Shown here: positions 40,051 to 48,967 of the stretch, in pieces | Numbering within the stretch: position 1 is the first letter of the stretch | Layout of the letters: the number at the start of each line of letters is the position of its first letter | Assembly: GCF_000981035.1 (NCBI RefSeq) | Contig: NZ_LAYJ01000133.1 | Span: forward strand, 62,094 to 126,093 | DNA: 64,000 nucleotides | Direction of reading: 5' to 3' | Source: Christensenella hongkongensis | Lineage (GTDB): Bacteria > Bacillota > Clostridia > Christensenellales > Christensenellaceae | The notes under the pieces: model-generated | The model's input: only the letters and a program-made list of their open reading frames with translations | The model's database searches: none | Told to the model about the DNA's origin: nothing | Made by a program: the position numbers and the translations under genes

Positions 40051-40126
40051 TGGTGGAGACAGCTGGGCTCGAACCAGTGACCCCTTGCGTGTGGAGCAAG
40101 TGCTCTACCAACTGAGCTATGCCTCC
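40051..40126 (-). tRNA. tRNA-Val (anticodon CAC), CCA encoded, atypical C33
   Basis: 76 bases on the complement strand, with 7-bp acceptor stem GGAGGCA/TGTCTCC, D-arm GCTC...GAGC, anticodon stem CTTGC/GCAAG, T-loop TTCGAGC, discriminator A and encoded CCA. The 7-base anticodon loop is TCCACAC, so positions 34-36 are CAC (Val, codon GUG). Position 33 is C instead of the nearly universal U, and the outer T-stem pair 49-65 is A-C. A TATAAT box lies upstream at 40137-40142 (complement). Identity as Val rests on the anticodon; function may be altered. Confidence 0.85.
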
Positions 40127-40395
40127 GATGTGTTTTATTATAGCATAGATGTTAGCGCTTGAAAATGGATTTTTTTTGAAATACGCTACTTTTTTATGGG
40201 CAACGGGTTACAAATATATGCAAAGAGAATGGCAATAGGATTGGAAAACAGCATCTGTATATTAAGAAAATATAAAGATAAATGAAAAATTTGGAGTAAT
40301 TTTATTAGGATTTTATGAATTTTGGTTTCGGTTCATATCCAGGCAATAAAATATGCTATAATAAAAGATATTATTAGGGCGTTGAAAGGACTGAC

Positions 40396-42771
40396 ATGGG
40401 GGAGAAAGAGCGTTTTCAGACTGACTGTAAAATGGGGCTTACGGACGAGCAGGTCAAGAGCCGGATTGACGCGGGGCTGACGAATAATTTTAACACCAAC
40501 ACAACAAAATCATATCGCCAGATTTTTAAAGATAATTTGTTCACTTTTTTCAATGTGCTGAATTTGGTGTTTACCGTTTTGATCATTATGACGGGCTACA
40601 TCAAAGAGCTTGTCTTTTTGCTTGTAGTCGTGGGGAATCTTATCATAGGTATCGCGCAGGAGATCGTGACCAAAAAGACACTGGATAAGCTTTCCGTAAT
40701 TGTCGCCGCTAAGGTGGATGTCGTGCGCAACGGCAAAGAATACAGGATTAACGTTGCAGACCTTGTGCTGGACGACATTATGCAAATGAAGCCCGGCGAT
40801 CAGGTATGTGCCGACGGGATTATCCTCGAAGGTACTGTGGAGGTAAACGAATCGCTGATTACGGGCGAAGCGGACGTGGTTGTAAAATCCGCAGGGGATT
40901 TTCTGTATTCCGGCAGCTTTATTGTCTCCGGTAATGCCTACACACGCGTAGAGCGGGTGGGTATGGAGAATTATGCCAACAAAATTTCATACGATGCGAA
41001 AGCGTCCAAAAAACGGACTTCCGAGCTTCGCACGGCGTTGAATAAAATATTGAAGGTTATCAGTATTATCATTGTGCCAATCGGGATACTGTTGTTCCTG
41101 AAGCAAGGGCTTATCGTGGGGCTGCCGATTGCGGATAATACGGTTAAAACAGTTGGGGCCCTCATAGGGATGATCCCGGAAGGGCTTATTTTACTGACGA
41201 GTATTTCCCTTGCGACGAGCGCGGTGATCCTCGCCACAAGGCGGACGCTTGTGCAGGACCTTTACTGTATTGAGACGCTCGCAAGGGTTGACGTGCTCTG
41301 CCTCGATAAAACAGGGACGATCACTGAGGGCAAAATGCACGTGGAAAAGGTCGTCAATCTGGATCAAACGGAACATATCGACGAGATATTGGCAAATATG
41401 GCGGGAGCCCTGCAGGACGACAACGCCACCTTCCACGCGGTTGTGGAGAAATTCGGGAAGCGGTTCGACTATCAGGTCAGGTCAATCGTACCCTTTTCCT
41501 CCGCTCGTAAATACAGCGGAGTCAGCTTTGAGCAGGAAGGAACCTACTTTCTGGGAGCGTTTGAATTTATTTTTCCTGAGGGATACGGGGATATCGATAC
41601 GGAGCAGTACGCAAAAGAGGGATGCCGCGTTCTTGTTCTGGCGCACAGCGATACAATGGACGTAATCGATAATAAAGTGCCAGTGGGGATGAAGCCTTTG
41701 GCGCTGCTATTGATTACGGACCGCATCCGCGACGATGCTGCGGCGACGCTGGAATATTTCGAAAAGCAAAAGGTACAGCTTAAAATTATCTCGGGCGACA
41801 GCCCGGTCACAGTCAGCGCGGTTGCAAGGCGCGCTGGAATGAAGGAATATGACGCAGTGGATGCGACCACGCTTAAAACGCCGGAAGATATCGAAGCGGC
41901 GGCAAAGAAATACAATGTATTTGGGAGGGTTACGCCCTCGCAGAAAAAGGAACTGATTGCAGCGCTGAAAAAGCAGGGGCATACGGTCGCCATGACAGGC
42001 GACGGTGTAAACGATGTTTTGGCGCTTAAGGAATCGGACTGCAGCATTGCAATGGCGTCCGGCAGCGACGCAGCCAAAAATATTGCAAACCTGGTGCTGC
42101 TTGATTCCAATTTTGCGACAATGCCGGGCATCGTAAATGAAGGCCGCAAGGTGATTAATAATATCGAGCGTGTGGCTACATTGTTTATCACCAAGACAGT
42201 ATATGCCGTGTTGCTGGCGCTTGCAACTGTCATCTTCCTTGATAACAGCTATCCGTTTACGCCGCTGCAGCTTACGCTGATCAGTTTCGTAACGATTGGA
42301 TTTCCTGCATTCTTTCTTGCGCTGGAACCGAATTTTGCTCCAATCAAAAAGCGGTTTTTGCTTAACATCCTGAAGAAATCGCTTCCAGGCGGATTATCTG
42401 TCATCATAGGGATTCTGGTGGTCAATATCCTCGCCGGGATTTTCAACTATACGCCCGCGGCAGTTTCCACAATGTGCATGCTGCTTGCGGTAGCAGCGGG
42501 CATGTGGGTGGTTGCAAAGGTCAGCGTACCATTTACCACTGCGCGGAAGGTTATTTTTGGAAGCGCAATCGGCCTGTTTTTCCTGTGCCTGATCTTCCTG
42601 AGTTCTTTCTTTGATATTGCGCCCATCAGTCTGCCGCAGGCGGTTGTCGTGCTTGCGATTACGGCGGTGATGCCGTTCATGATGAAGCTCGTGGAAAAGG
42701 GCGTTGGAAAATGGGCGGATAAAATACTGTCAAAAAAGCTGATTAAAAAAGGCCTGAGCAAAATCAAATAG
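40396..42771 (+). CDS. P-type cation-transporting ATPase (type II-like)
   Basis: 791 residues. Actuator motif LITGEADVV near residue 155, the M4 ion motif GMIPEGLILL near residue 258, phosphorylation site CLDKTGTITEG near residue 303, hinge GDGVNDVLALKESD near residue 535, and about ten membrane helices. It lacks heavy-metal-binding domains and Cys-Pro motifs, so it is not a copper/zinc pump. PEGL is seen in Ca2+/Na+/H+-type pumps, but ion specificity is not clear. GAAAGGA precedes the ATG, and a TATAAT box lies at 40357-40362. Nothing else is seen in the 270-base stretch upstream. A monocistronic gene with its own terminator. Confidence 0.88.
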   Translation: MGEKERFQTDCKMGLTDEQVKSRIDAGLTNNFNTNTTKSYRQIFKDNLFTFFNVLNLVFTVLIIMTGYIKELVFLLVVVGNLIIGIAQEIVTKKTLDKLSVIVAAKVDVVRNGKEYRINVADLVLDDIMQMKPGDQVCADGIILEGTVEVNESLITGEADVVVKSAGDFLYSGSFIVSGNAYTRVERVGMENYANKISYDAKASKKRTSELRTALNKILKVISIIIVPIGILLFLKQGLIVGLPIADNTVKTVGALIGMIPEGLILLTSISLATSAVILATRRTLVQDLYCIETLARVDVLCLDKTGTITEGKMHVEKVVNLDQTEHIDEILANMAGALQDDNATFHAVVEKFGKRFDYQVRSIVPFSSARKYSGVSFEQEGTYFLGAFEFIFPEGYGDIDTEQYAKEGCRVLVLAHSDTMDVIDNKVPVGMKPLALLLITDRIRDDAAATLEYFEKQKVQLKIISGDSPVTVSAVARRAGMKEYDAVDATTLKTPEDIEAAAKKYNVFGRVTPSQKKELIAALKKQGHTVAMTGDGVNDVLALKESDCSIAMASGSDAAKNIANLVLLDSNFATMPGIVNEGRKVINNIERVATLFITKTVYAVLLALATVIFLDNSYPFTPLQLTLISFVTIGFPAFFLALEPNFAPIKKRFLLNILKKSLPGGLSVIIGILVVNILAGIFNYTPAAVSTMCMLLAVAAGMWVVAKVSVPFTTARKVIFGSAIGLFFLCLIFLSSFFDIAPISLPQAVVVLAITAVMPFMMKLVEKGVGKWADKILSKKLIKKGLSKIK

Positions 42772-42789
42772 GAATGAGATAGTATTTGC

Positions 42790-42840
42790 CAAAAGGGGAT
42801 GTTTTGAGTGTTGCTGAATGGGGCTCAGGCTCCCCTTTTG
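42790..42840 (+). terminator. Probable terminator after the P-type ATPase gene
   Basis: CAAAAGGGGA (42790-42799) and TCCCCTTTTG (42831-42840) form a 10-bp outer stem, with a smaller GGGG/CCCC alternative inside. It ends in TTTTGTTAT. The large loop makes it less than textbook. Confidence 0.5.
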
Positions 42841-42882
42841 TTATCCTGTAAACCGCAGGAGGGCAAGAATAAAAAAATAGTA

Positions 42883-42912
42883 TTGACACATCCATAGGAT
42901 TCGTGTTATAAA
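42883..42912 (+). promoter_or_regulatory. Promoter of the second LacI regulator
   Basis: TTGACA (42883-42888) and TATAAA (42907-42912) are separated by 18 bases. A LacI-type operator lies 12 bases further downstream, at the expected start of transcription. Confidence 0.75.
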
Positions 42913-42924
42913 TTATGTAAAAGA

Positions 42925-42938
42925 TGTAAACGTTATCA
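42925..42938. promoter_or_regulatory. LacI-family operator in the regulator's own promoter
   Basis: TGTAAACGTTATCA fits the LacI/CcpA-type consensus TGWNANCGNTNWCA at every fixed position. It sits just downstream of the -10 box, so binding should block transcription (autorepression). A closely related site precedes the transporter operon at 44192. Confidence 0.8.
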
Positions 42939-42981
42939 TTTTCAATGACCAGCTTTATAATACAGTACCCGGAGATACTTT

Positions 42982-43992
42982 ATGGCAGTTACAATCAAGG
43001 ATATCGCATCAAAAGCAAATGTATCCATCGCGACGGTTTCCAGATACCTGAACAACCCTGAAGTCGTCTCGGTAAAAACGGGGAAGGCCATTCAGGAAGC
43101 AATCGAAGAGCTGGACTATACGCCCAACGACATTGCGCGCAGCCTGATCACAAACAACAGTTATACGATCGGGCTGATATTACCGGATATTAATAACGTT
43201 TTTTATCCTCCTATTTTAAGAGGGATAGAGGATATCGCAGAGCAATACGATTATATTTTTTTCTTATGTAATACAGACCAGAATATACGGCGCGAAAAAA
43301 AATATATCGACGTTTTGCTCAGCAAACGGGCCGCCGGAATGATTTTTATCGGCACACGGCCAACGGACGACGAAAAAAACAGGCATATCTTTACGCTGAG
43401 TAAAAAGCTCCCCGTATTGCTCCTGTATGAGCATTTCGAGGGAATCAGCAGCATAACGACAGACGATATGCTCGGATCATACAAGGCGGTCAATTACCTG
43501 TTCGATCTTGGGCACAGGGACATAGCCTTTGTGAGCGCGCCGCCAAATTTTTCGACCTACGTGCGAAAGCGCCGCGGATATGAAAAGGCGATGCGCGAAG
43601 CCGGGATTCCTTTCAGGGACGAATATGTCGTATACCAGGATGCTTATGAGTCGGGCGGTTATCAGGCGATGTGCCAGCTGCTCAAACTCAAAAACCGCCC
43701 TACCGCTGTGCACGCGGTCAACGACCAGATGGCAATCGGCGTGATGCGCGCGGCGCTTGAAAACGGGCTTAAAATACCGGAAGACCTTTCCGTAGTGGGC
43801 TTCTCCAATTCATCGATCTCTTCACAGATCTATCCAAGGCTCACAACGGTAAACCAGTTTGGTTATGATGTTGGCAAAATGGCGGCAAAAAAAATAATCA
43901 ATATGATCAATAAAAAAGACGTGGACAAAACCATGGAATTGATCGAGCCTGAGCTTGTTGTCAGGAACTCCTGCGCAAGAATAGGGCAGTAA
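42982..43992 (+). CDS. LacI-family repressor of the second sugar locus
   Basis: 336 residues. N-terminal HTH VTIKDIASKANVSIATVSRYL (residues 3-23), hinge YTPNDIARSL near residue 53, then a sugar-binding domain with GLILPDINNVFYPPILRGIE, VNDQMAIGVMRAALENGLKIP and VVGFSNSSISSQIYPRLTTV. Normal family length. ATG 42982 is preceded by GGAGA. Divided from the zinc dehydrogenase/Rbs operon by about 250 bases that contain no gene but one matching operator. It most likely represses both transcription units until the imported sugar or its phosphate binds. Confidence 0.93.
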   Translation: MAVTIKDIASKANVSIATVSRYLNNPEVVSVKTGKAIQEAIEELDYTPNDIARSLITNNSYTIGLILPDINNVFYPPILRGIEDIAEQYDYIFFLCNTDQNIRREKKYIDVLLSKRAAGMIFIGTRPTDDEKNRHIFTLSKKLPVLLLYEHFEGISSITTDDMLGSYKAVNYLFDLGHRDIAFVSAPPNFSTYVRKRRGYEKAMREAGIPFRDEYVVYQDAYESGGYQAMCQLLKLKNRPTAVHAVNDQMAIGVMRAALENGLKIPEDLSVVGFSNSSISSQIYPRLTTVNQFGYDVGKMAAKKIINMINKKDVDKTMELIEPELVVRNSCARIGQ

Positions 43993-44191
43993 CCGCTTTT
44001 TATAAATACATTTTATTACAGTTATCAAATAGTTACGTAAGCAATATTGCTGTACGGCGTTCACGATTGTATCCGTGTCGTTCGCTGCGGCTCATGAATT
44101 AACTGTAAATTTTCACAGGAAACACAACTGAATGAAAGCAAATGCTTAACTCTGGTAAAAAAGGATGATGGCAATATTATTTAAACAAAAA

Positions 44192-44205
44192 TGAAAACGT
44201 TTACA
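44192..44205. promoter_or_regulatory. LacI-family operator before the dehydrogenase/transporter operon
   Basis: TGAAAACGTTTACA fits the same TGWNANCGNTNWCA consensus as the site at 42925-42938 and is more symmetrical. A TATTAT box lies 12 bases upstream at 44175-44180. An ATG at 44191 overlaps the operator, which is one reason to place the gene start at 44242. Confidence 0.8.
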
Positions 44206-44241
44206 TTTCGAGACATGACAATACGAAAAGGAGAAAATGAG

Positions 44242-45264
44242 ATGAAAGCAGTCGTTTATGAAAAACCAAGGGAGTTTGGCGTTACGGAAATCGGCAAACC
44301 AAAAATCGAGGACAATCAGGTACTTTTAAAAGTGGAGCTGTGCGGGATTTGCCGTACGGATATGCACATCCATAACGGTGAATTTATTTCACGCTTTCCG
44401 CTTACGCCTGGGCATGAATTTACGGGATATGTCAGCGAAGTCGGAAAAAATGTAGAAGGGTTTGCGGTTGGGGACAGGGTGGTTGCAGATAACACGGTAC
44501 TGTGCGGGGAATGCGAATATTGCCGTCGCGATATGCCGCTTTTCTGCGAACGTTTTTATTCCCTTGGCGTAAATGGACCGGGTGGATTCGCGGAATATGT
44601 CGCAGTCAATTATGACAAGGTGTTCCACATCAGCGACAGCCTTACGTTTGAGCAGGCCGCGTTTGCGGAGCCGGTTGCTTGCGCGGTGCATGGAATGGAT
44701 GTGATCGACGTTTCGTGCGGGGATGACATTCTGGTTTTCGGCGCGGGGCCGACCGGTATTATTTTGACGCAGCTTTTGAAGCAGGGCGGGGCGGGCCGTG
44801 TAGTAGTATGTGCTTCCTCCCGCAAAAAACTGGAGCTGATCGAAAAAAACGGATATGCGCAAACAGTCCTGATGGACAGGGGCGATTACTCTTTGCACAC
44901 GGGCGAACTGATCGATATGGCGCCGAAGGGCTTTGATATCGTAGTCGACGCCACAGGCTCGCCAAAGGTTCTCGAGCAATGCTTCAATTTTGTCCGGCCA
45001 ACCGGAAAGATCGTGATTTATGGAGTTTGCGGAAATGACGAACGTATCACGATCAGCCCATACCGCATTTTTGAAAATGAGCTGAAGATACTCGGTTCCT
45101 TTGCACAGACGCATTGTTTTCCCCGTGCGGTGAAGTTTCTGGAGGAAGGAATCGTCAAGGTGGACGACCTTGTTTCCAGCACGTATCCTTTGAGCGAATT
45201 TTCCGATGCGCTGGAGTTGATGGAAAAGGGAAAAGACATTTTGAAAATTATGATAAAGCCATAA
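44242..45264 (+). CDS. Zinc-dependent polyol dehydrogenase (arabinitol/sorbitol-like)
   Basis: 340 residues. Catalytic zinc: Cys34 in LCGICRTD and GHE in TPGHEFTGY; structural zinc loop CGECEYCRRDMPLFC; Rossmann motif FGAGPTGIIL. The context suggests oxidation of a sugar alcohol delivered by the RbsABC importer encoded directly downstream. ATG 44242 follows AAAAGGAG and lies clear of the operator. First gene of a seven-gene operon (dehydrogenase, RbsA, RbsC, RbsB, dehydrogenase, RbsD), with the LacI gene upstream. Confidence 0.88.
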   Translation: MKAVVYEKPREFGVTEIGKPKIEDNQVLLKVELCGICRTDMHIHNGEFISRFPLTPGHEFTGYVSEVGKNVEGFAVGDRVVADNTVLCGECEYCRRDMPLFCERFYSLGVNGPGGFAEYVAVNYDKVFHISDSLTFEQAAFAEPVACAVHGMDVIDVSCGDDILVFGAGPTGIILTQLLKQGGAGRVVVCASSRKKLELIEKNGYAQTVLMDRGDYSLHTGELIDMAPKGFDIVVDATGSPKVLEQCFNFVRPTGKIVIYGVCGNDERITISPYRIFENELKILGSFAQTHCFPRAVKFLEEGIVKVDDLVSSTYPLSEFSDALELMEKGKDILKIMIKP

Positions 45265-45304
45265 CAGGCGGCTTCAAAAGCACTTGAATGAAAGGGGGAA
45301 AAAC

Positions 45305-46828
45305 ATGAACGGTGAGAACGAATTTATTCTGGAGATGAAGAACTGCCGAAAGGAATTTCCGGGCGTTGTGGCGCTCGACGATGTTTCCCTGTATGTAAAG
45401 CGCGGGGAAGTACATGCGCTGATGGGGGAAAATGGCGCGGGGAAATCCACCATCATGAAAATACTTGCGGGGATTTATACCCTGGACGGCGGAGAAATCC
45501 TTATGAATGGGGAACCCTTTGTTGCAAAAAGTCCTGCGGACGCACTGCAAAAGGGCATATCCATGATCCATCAGGAGCTTGAAATGCTTCCGGATATGAC
45601 TGTGGAACAAAACATCTTCGCCGGAAGGGAAAAAGCGGGGCCCTGCGGGGTAATCAACAGGAAAAAGCTGGTCAGGCAGGCGCAAAAAATACTGGATGAT
45701 ATGAATCTTGATATTGACGCGAATACCCGTGTACGGGATCTCAGCGTTGCCCAGATGCAGATGGTGGAGATTGCCAAGGCAACCTCTGTCAATGCGGAGA
45801 TCATCATTATGGACGAGCCGACCTCGGCAATCCCGGATAAAGAAGTGGAACAGCTTTTCGAAATTATCGGACGTCTTAAAAAACAAAATAAAGCAATTAT
45901 CTATATTTCCCACAGGCTGGATGAGATTTTCCAGATTACAGACATGATCACTGTGATGCGCGACGGCTGTCTTGTGGGCACAAAGCCCACAAAGGATATC
46001 ACGCGTGAAGAGCTTGTGCATATGATGGTAGGCCGGGAGCTTAAGGATATGTTTGTCAAAGAGAGCGGCCGGGAATTTGGGAAGAACAGCGACGTGGTAC
46101 TGAAGGTGGAAGGGCTCACCCGGGAAGGTGAATTTGAGGACGTAAGCTTTGAAGTGCACCGCGGAGAAATTTTTGGCATTTCAGGCCTCATGGGCGCAGG
46201 GCGAACAGAGGTAATGGAAACTGTGTTTGGCATGCGCAGCGCGGATGCGGGAGAAATATACCTGAACGGAAACAAGGTAAAGATCAAAACGCCAAAGGAT
46301 GCTATTCGGCAGGGAATCGCGTTTATCACTGAGGACAGGAAACTGTACGGACTGAATCTCTTAGGCTCGATCAAAACAAACATAACGCAGGCATATATGG
46401 ATCAAATCACCAAAATGAGCTGCATTATGGATTTGAAAAAGGAAAAGGGGACTGTCGATTCCCTGATGAAAACACTTCGCGTAAAAGCGCCGGACAGGGA
46501 AACAATCGTCAATAATTTATCCGGCGGGAACCAGCAAAAGGTTGTCATTGCCAAATGGCTGATGGGGAAACCGGACGTACTCATTATGGACGAGCCGACG
46601 CGGGGAATTGACGTGGGCGCAAAGGCGGAGATTTACCAGATCATGGACTCCCTTGCAAAAGAGGGAAAGACGATTATTATGATCTCTTCGGAAATGCCTG
46701 AGCTTCTTGGAATGAGCGACCGCGTGGTGGTGTTGTGCAACGGGAGGATAACAGGAGAATTTCTGCGGGATGAATGCAGTCAGGAAAAGCTGATGGCATG
46801 TGCGATTGGCGAGGGAGGTATGAACTAA
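45305..46828 (+). CDS. RbsA-like sugar ABC transporter ATPase (second sugar locus)
   Basis: 507 residues, two ABC domains. First: Walker A GENGAGKST near residue 44, signature-like LSVAQMQMVEIAKA, Walker B IIMDEPTSAIPD. Second: degenerate Walker A GLMGAGRTEV near residue 295, signature NLSGGNQQKVVIAKW, Walker B LIMDEPTRGIDVG, and H-loop region MISSEMPELLGMSDR, which matches the gene fragment at the left edge of the window. ATG 45305 follows AAAGGGGGA. The stop shares a base with the next ATG (TAATG). Confidence 0.94.
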   Translation: MNGENEFILEMKNCRKEFPGVVALDDVSLYVKRGEVHALMGENGAGKSTIMKILAGIYTLDGGEILMNGEPFVAKSPADALQKGISMIHQELEMLPDMTVEQNIFAGREKAGPCGVINRKKLVRQAQKILDDMNLDIDANTRVRDLSVAQMQMVEIAKATSVNAEIIIMDEPTSAIPDKEVEQLFEIIGRLKKQNKAIIYISHRLDEIFQITDMITVMRDGCLVGTKPTKDITREELVHMMVGRELKDMFVKESGREFGKNSDVVLKVEGLTREGEFEDVSFEVHRGEIFGISGLMGAGRTEVMETVFGMRSADAGEIYLNGNKVKIKTPKDAIRQGIAFITEDRKLYGLNLLGSIKTNITQAYMDQITKMSCIMDLKKEKGTVDSLMKTLRVKAPDRETIVNNLSGGNQQKVVIAKWLMGKPDVLIMDEPTRGIDVGAKAEIYQIMDSLAKEGKTIIMISSEMPELLGMSDRVVVLCNGRITGEFLRDECSQEKLMACAIGEGGMN

Positions 46829-47781
46829 TGGAAAAGAGTTTGAAACAATTTGGTGTAAAAAAGTTACTTGGAAAATATGCGGTATACCTGGCGTTTTTGA
46901 TACTGTTTATCGCGTGCGCGCTCGCGTCGCCGGTGTTCCTCACCGCAAATAACCTGATCAATGTGCTGCGGCAGATCGCCGTCATCGGAATCATCAGCGT
47001 GGGCATGACGTTCGTTATTATTACAGGCGGAATCGACCTCTCGGTAGGCGCGATCGTAGCAATGAGCGCGGTCGTCGCCACGAGCTTTGCCAGGGAAGGC
47101 TCGCAGTTCCCCGTAGGATTTGCGGTGCTCCTTGGCATTCTGGTCGGCCTTGCAATGGGCGCGTTCACAGGCTTCTTTGTTGCAAAAATGAAAGTCGCCC
47201 CGTTTATCGCCACGCTTGCCACAATGACCATAGGCAGGGGGTTTGCTTATATCTATACGGATGGGAGGCCGATCACGGGCCTTTCCGACGCATATACGTT
47301 TATTGGAAAAGGAACGGTTGGCGTGGTTCCGGTTCCGGTCATCATTTTTGCGGTGGTGGTGGTAATCGGCGTGTTCCTGCTGCATTACACTAAATTCGGA
47401 CGGCAGGTATTCGCGGTCGGCGGAAACGAGCATTCGGCGGTCGTATCCGGCATCAACGCCACAAAAATCAAATTTTTCGTTTACCTGCTTTCAGGCCTGC
47501 TTTCAGCAGTTGCGGCAATCGTACTTTCCTCGCGGATACAGACAGGGCAGCCAAACGCGGGCGACGGATACGAGCTTGACGCGATTACCGCGGTCGTGAT
47601 CGGCGGTACCAGTCTTTCCGGGGGAACGGGAACAATCGTCGGCTCTATGATCGGTATGCTGATTATCGGCGTGATGACCAATGGGCTTGACCTTTTGAGC
47701 GTATCGTCATATTACCAGCAGGTAATCAAAGGCGTAATCATACTCGTCGCGGTCACGATGGACCGCAAAAAATTAGCATAG
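46828..47781 (+). CDS. RbsC-like sugar ABC transporter permease (second sugar locus)
   Basis: 317 residues. Family motifs ITGGIDLSVGAIVAMSAVV near residue 65, coupling segment VGGNEHSAVVSGINATKI near residue 195, and VIGGTSLSGGTGTIVGSMIG near residue 258. The start overlaps the ATPase stop by one base with GAGGGAGG upstream, so the two are coupled. It works with the lipoprotein encoded 60 bases downstream. Confidence 0.94.
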   Translation: MEKSLKQFGVKKLLGKYAVYLAFLILFIACALASPVFLTANNLINVLRQIAVIGIISVGMTFVIITGGIDLSVGAIVAMSAVVATSFAREGSQFPVGFAVLLGILVGLAMGAFTGFFVAKMKVAPFIATLATMTIGRGFAYIYTDGRPITGLSDAYTFIGKGTVGVVPVPVIIFAVVVVIGVFLLHYTKFGRQVFAVGGNEHSAVVSGINATKIKFFVYLLSGLLSAVAAIVLSSRIQTGQPNAGDGYELDAITAVVIGGTSLSGGTGTIVGSMIGMLIIGVMTNGLDLLSVSSYYQQVIKGVIILVAVTMDRKKLA

Positions 47782-47841
47782 GAATTGAATTTGCCGAAAG
47801 GCAGAAAAAAAGGCTCACAAGCCAAATAACAGGAGGAAAAC

Positions 47842-48855
47842 ATGAAAAAAATAGTGGTTTTGGTTTTGGCGGTATTCCTGGCGTTTTCGCTGGTCGCTTG
47901 TTCTGCGGGAGGGGAAACCCCAAGCGCGGCGGCAACGGAAAGTGCCGCAGGATCGGCAGAACAGACAGAATCGGCTCAGCCGGCTGCGCAGGCAGGGGAA
48001 AAGGACGAATATGTAATCGGCGTAACCATCCCCAATATGCAGAATGAATCGAATGCGGTATACGCCGAGGCAATGCAGAAGTACGCAGACGAGCTTGGCA
48101 ATGTAAAGCTGCTCGTGACGGATGGCGCTGGTTCGGCGGAAAACCAGGTATCCCAGTGCGAAACCTTTGCAACACAGGGAGTGGACGCCGTCATCCTTTG
48201 CCCATACGACGCGCAGGGCTGCGTACCTGCGGCACAGGCGTGCGTGGATGCGGGCATCCCGGTGCTGACCTCTAAGGTTGAAATTGCCGACCAGAGCCTT
48301 GTATCCTGCTATGTTGGGGCGGACGATTTCAACGGCGGCCAGATCGAAATGCAGTATATTGCGGATAAGCTTGGCGGTAAGGGAAATATCGTAGTACTGG
48401 AAGGCCCGACGGGGATTTCTGCGGCGACGCTCCGCATGGACGGCATCAACGACGTACTGACAAAATACCCGGACATCAAGGTTTTGCATACGCAGCCTGC
48501 GGACTGGGACCGTAACCTTGCAATGCAAACCATGGAAAACTGGCTGCAGCTTGGAGAGCAAATCGACGCGGTTGTCGCGCACAACGATGAAATGGCGCTC
48601 GGCGCATATGACGCGCTCAAAGACGCAGGAAAAGAAAAAGAGGTTCCGGTGATTGGCATTGACGCGATTGACGCTGCGCTCGAGTCTGTAAAAGCGGGAG
48701 GCCTCACAGCGACAGTATTCCAGGATGTAGAGGGAATCGCGCGCAAGGCTGTTGATGTTGCACTGGAGATTGCACAGGGCAAACCGGTTGACGAGAACTA
48801 TTATATTGACTATGTGCTGATCGATTCCAGTAATATTGACGAATACGCGAAGTAA
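47842..48855 (+). CDS. RbsB-like sugar-binding lipoprotein (second sugar locus)
   Basis: 337 residues. Signal peptide with lipobox LVAC (Cys19), Ala/Glu/Ser-rich linker to about residue 53, then a ribose-binding-protein fold: YVIGVTIPNMQNESNAVYA, DAVILCPYDAQGCVPAA, VVAHNDEMALGAYDAL and VIGIDAIDAALESVKAG. Two ligand-binding Asp/Asn positions typical of RbsB are present. It binds a monosaccharide or polyol outside the cell. GGAGG precedes the start. A stable hairpin follows the gene, as is usual for highly expressed binding proteins. Confidence 0.93.
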   Translation: MKKIVVLVLAVFLAFSLVACSAGGETPSAAATESAAGSAEQTESAQPAAQAGEKDEYVIGVTIPNMQNESNAVYAEAMQKYADELGNVKLLVTDGAGSAENQVSQCETFATQGVDAVILCPYDAQGCVPAAQACVDAGIPVLTSKVEIADQSLVSCYVGADDFNGGQIEMQYIADKLGGKGNIVVLEGPTGISAATLRMDGINDVLTKYPDIKVLHTQPADWDRNLAMQTMENWLQLGEQIDAVVAHNDEMALGAYDALKDAGKEKEVPVIGIDAIDAALESVKAGGLTATVFQDVEGIARKAVDVALEIAQGKPVDENYYIDYVLIDSSNIDEYAK

Positions 48856-48863
48856 TAGTGTGT

Positions 48864-48893
48864 GCAGGTACCGTTTTTTGAAGCGGTACCTGC
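48864..48893 (+). other. Hairpin after rbsB, likely transcript stabiliser or partial terminator
   Basis: GCAGGTACCG (48864-48873) pairs with CGGTACCTGC (48884-48893). The downstream bases CAATAAT are not a U-tract, so the operon probably continues into the dehydrogenase and RbsD genes at a reduced level. Confidence 0.6.
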
Positions 48894-48967
48894 CAATAAT
48901 CCGAAGGCCCGCGGGGCACGGAAGAGGATAATCGAGTCCGCAGGGCCAAAAACAAGGAGTAAGCAGT

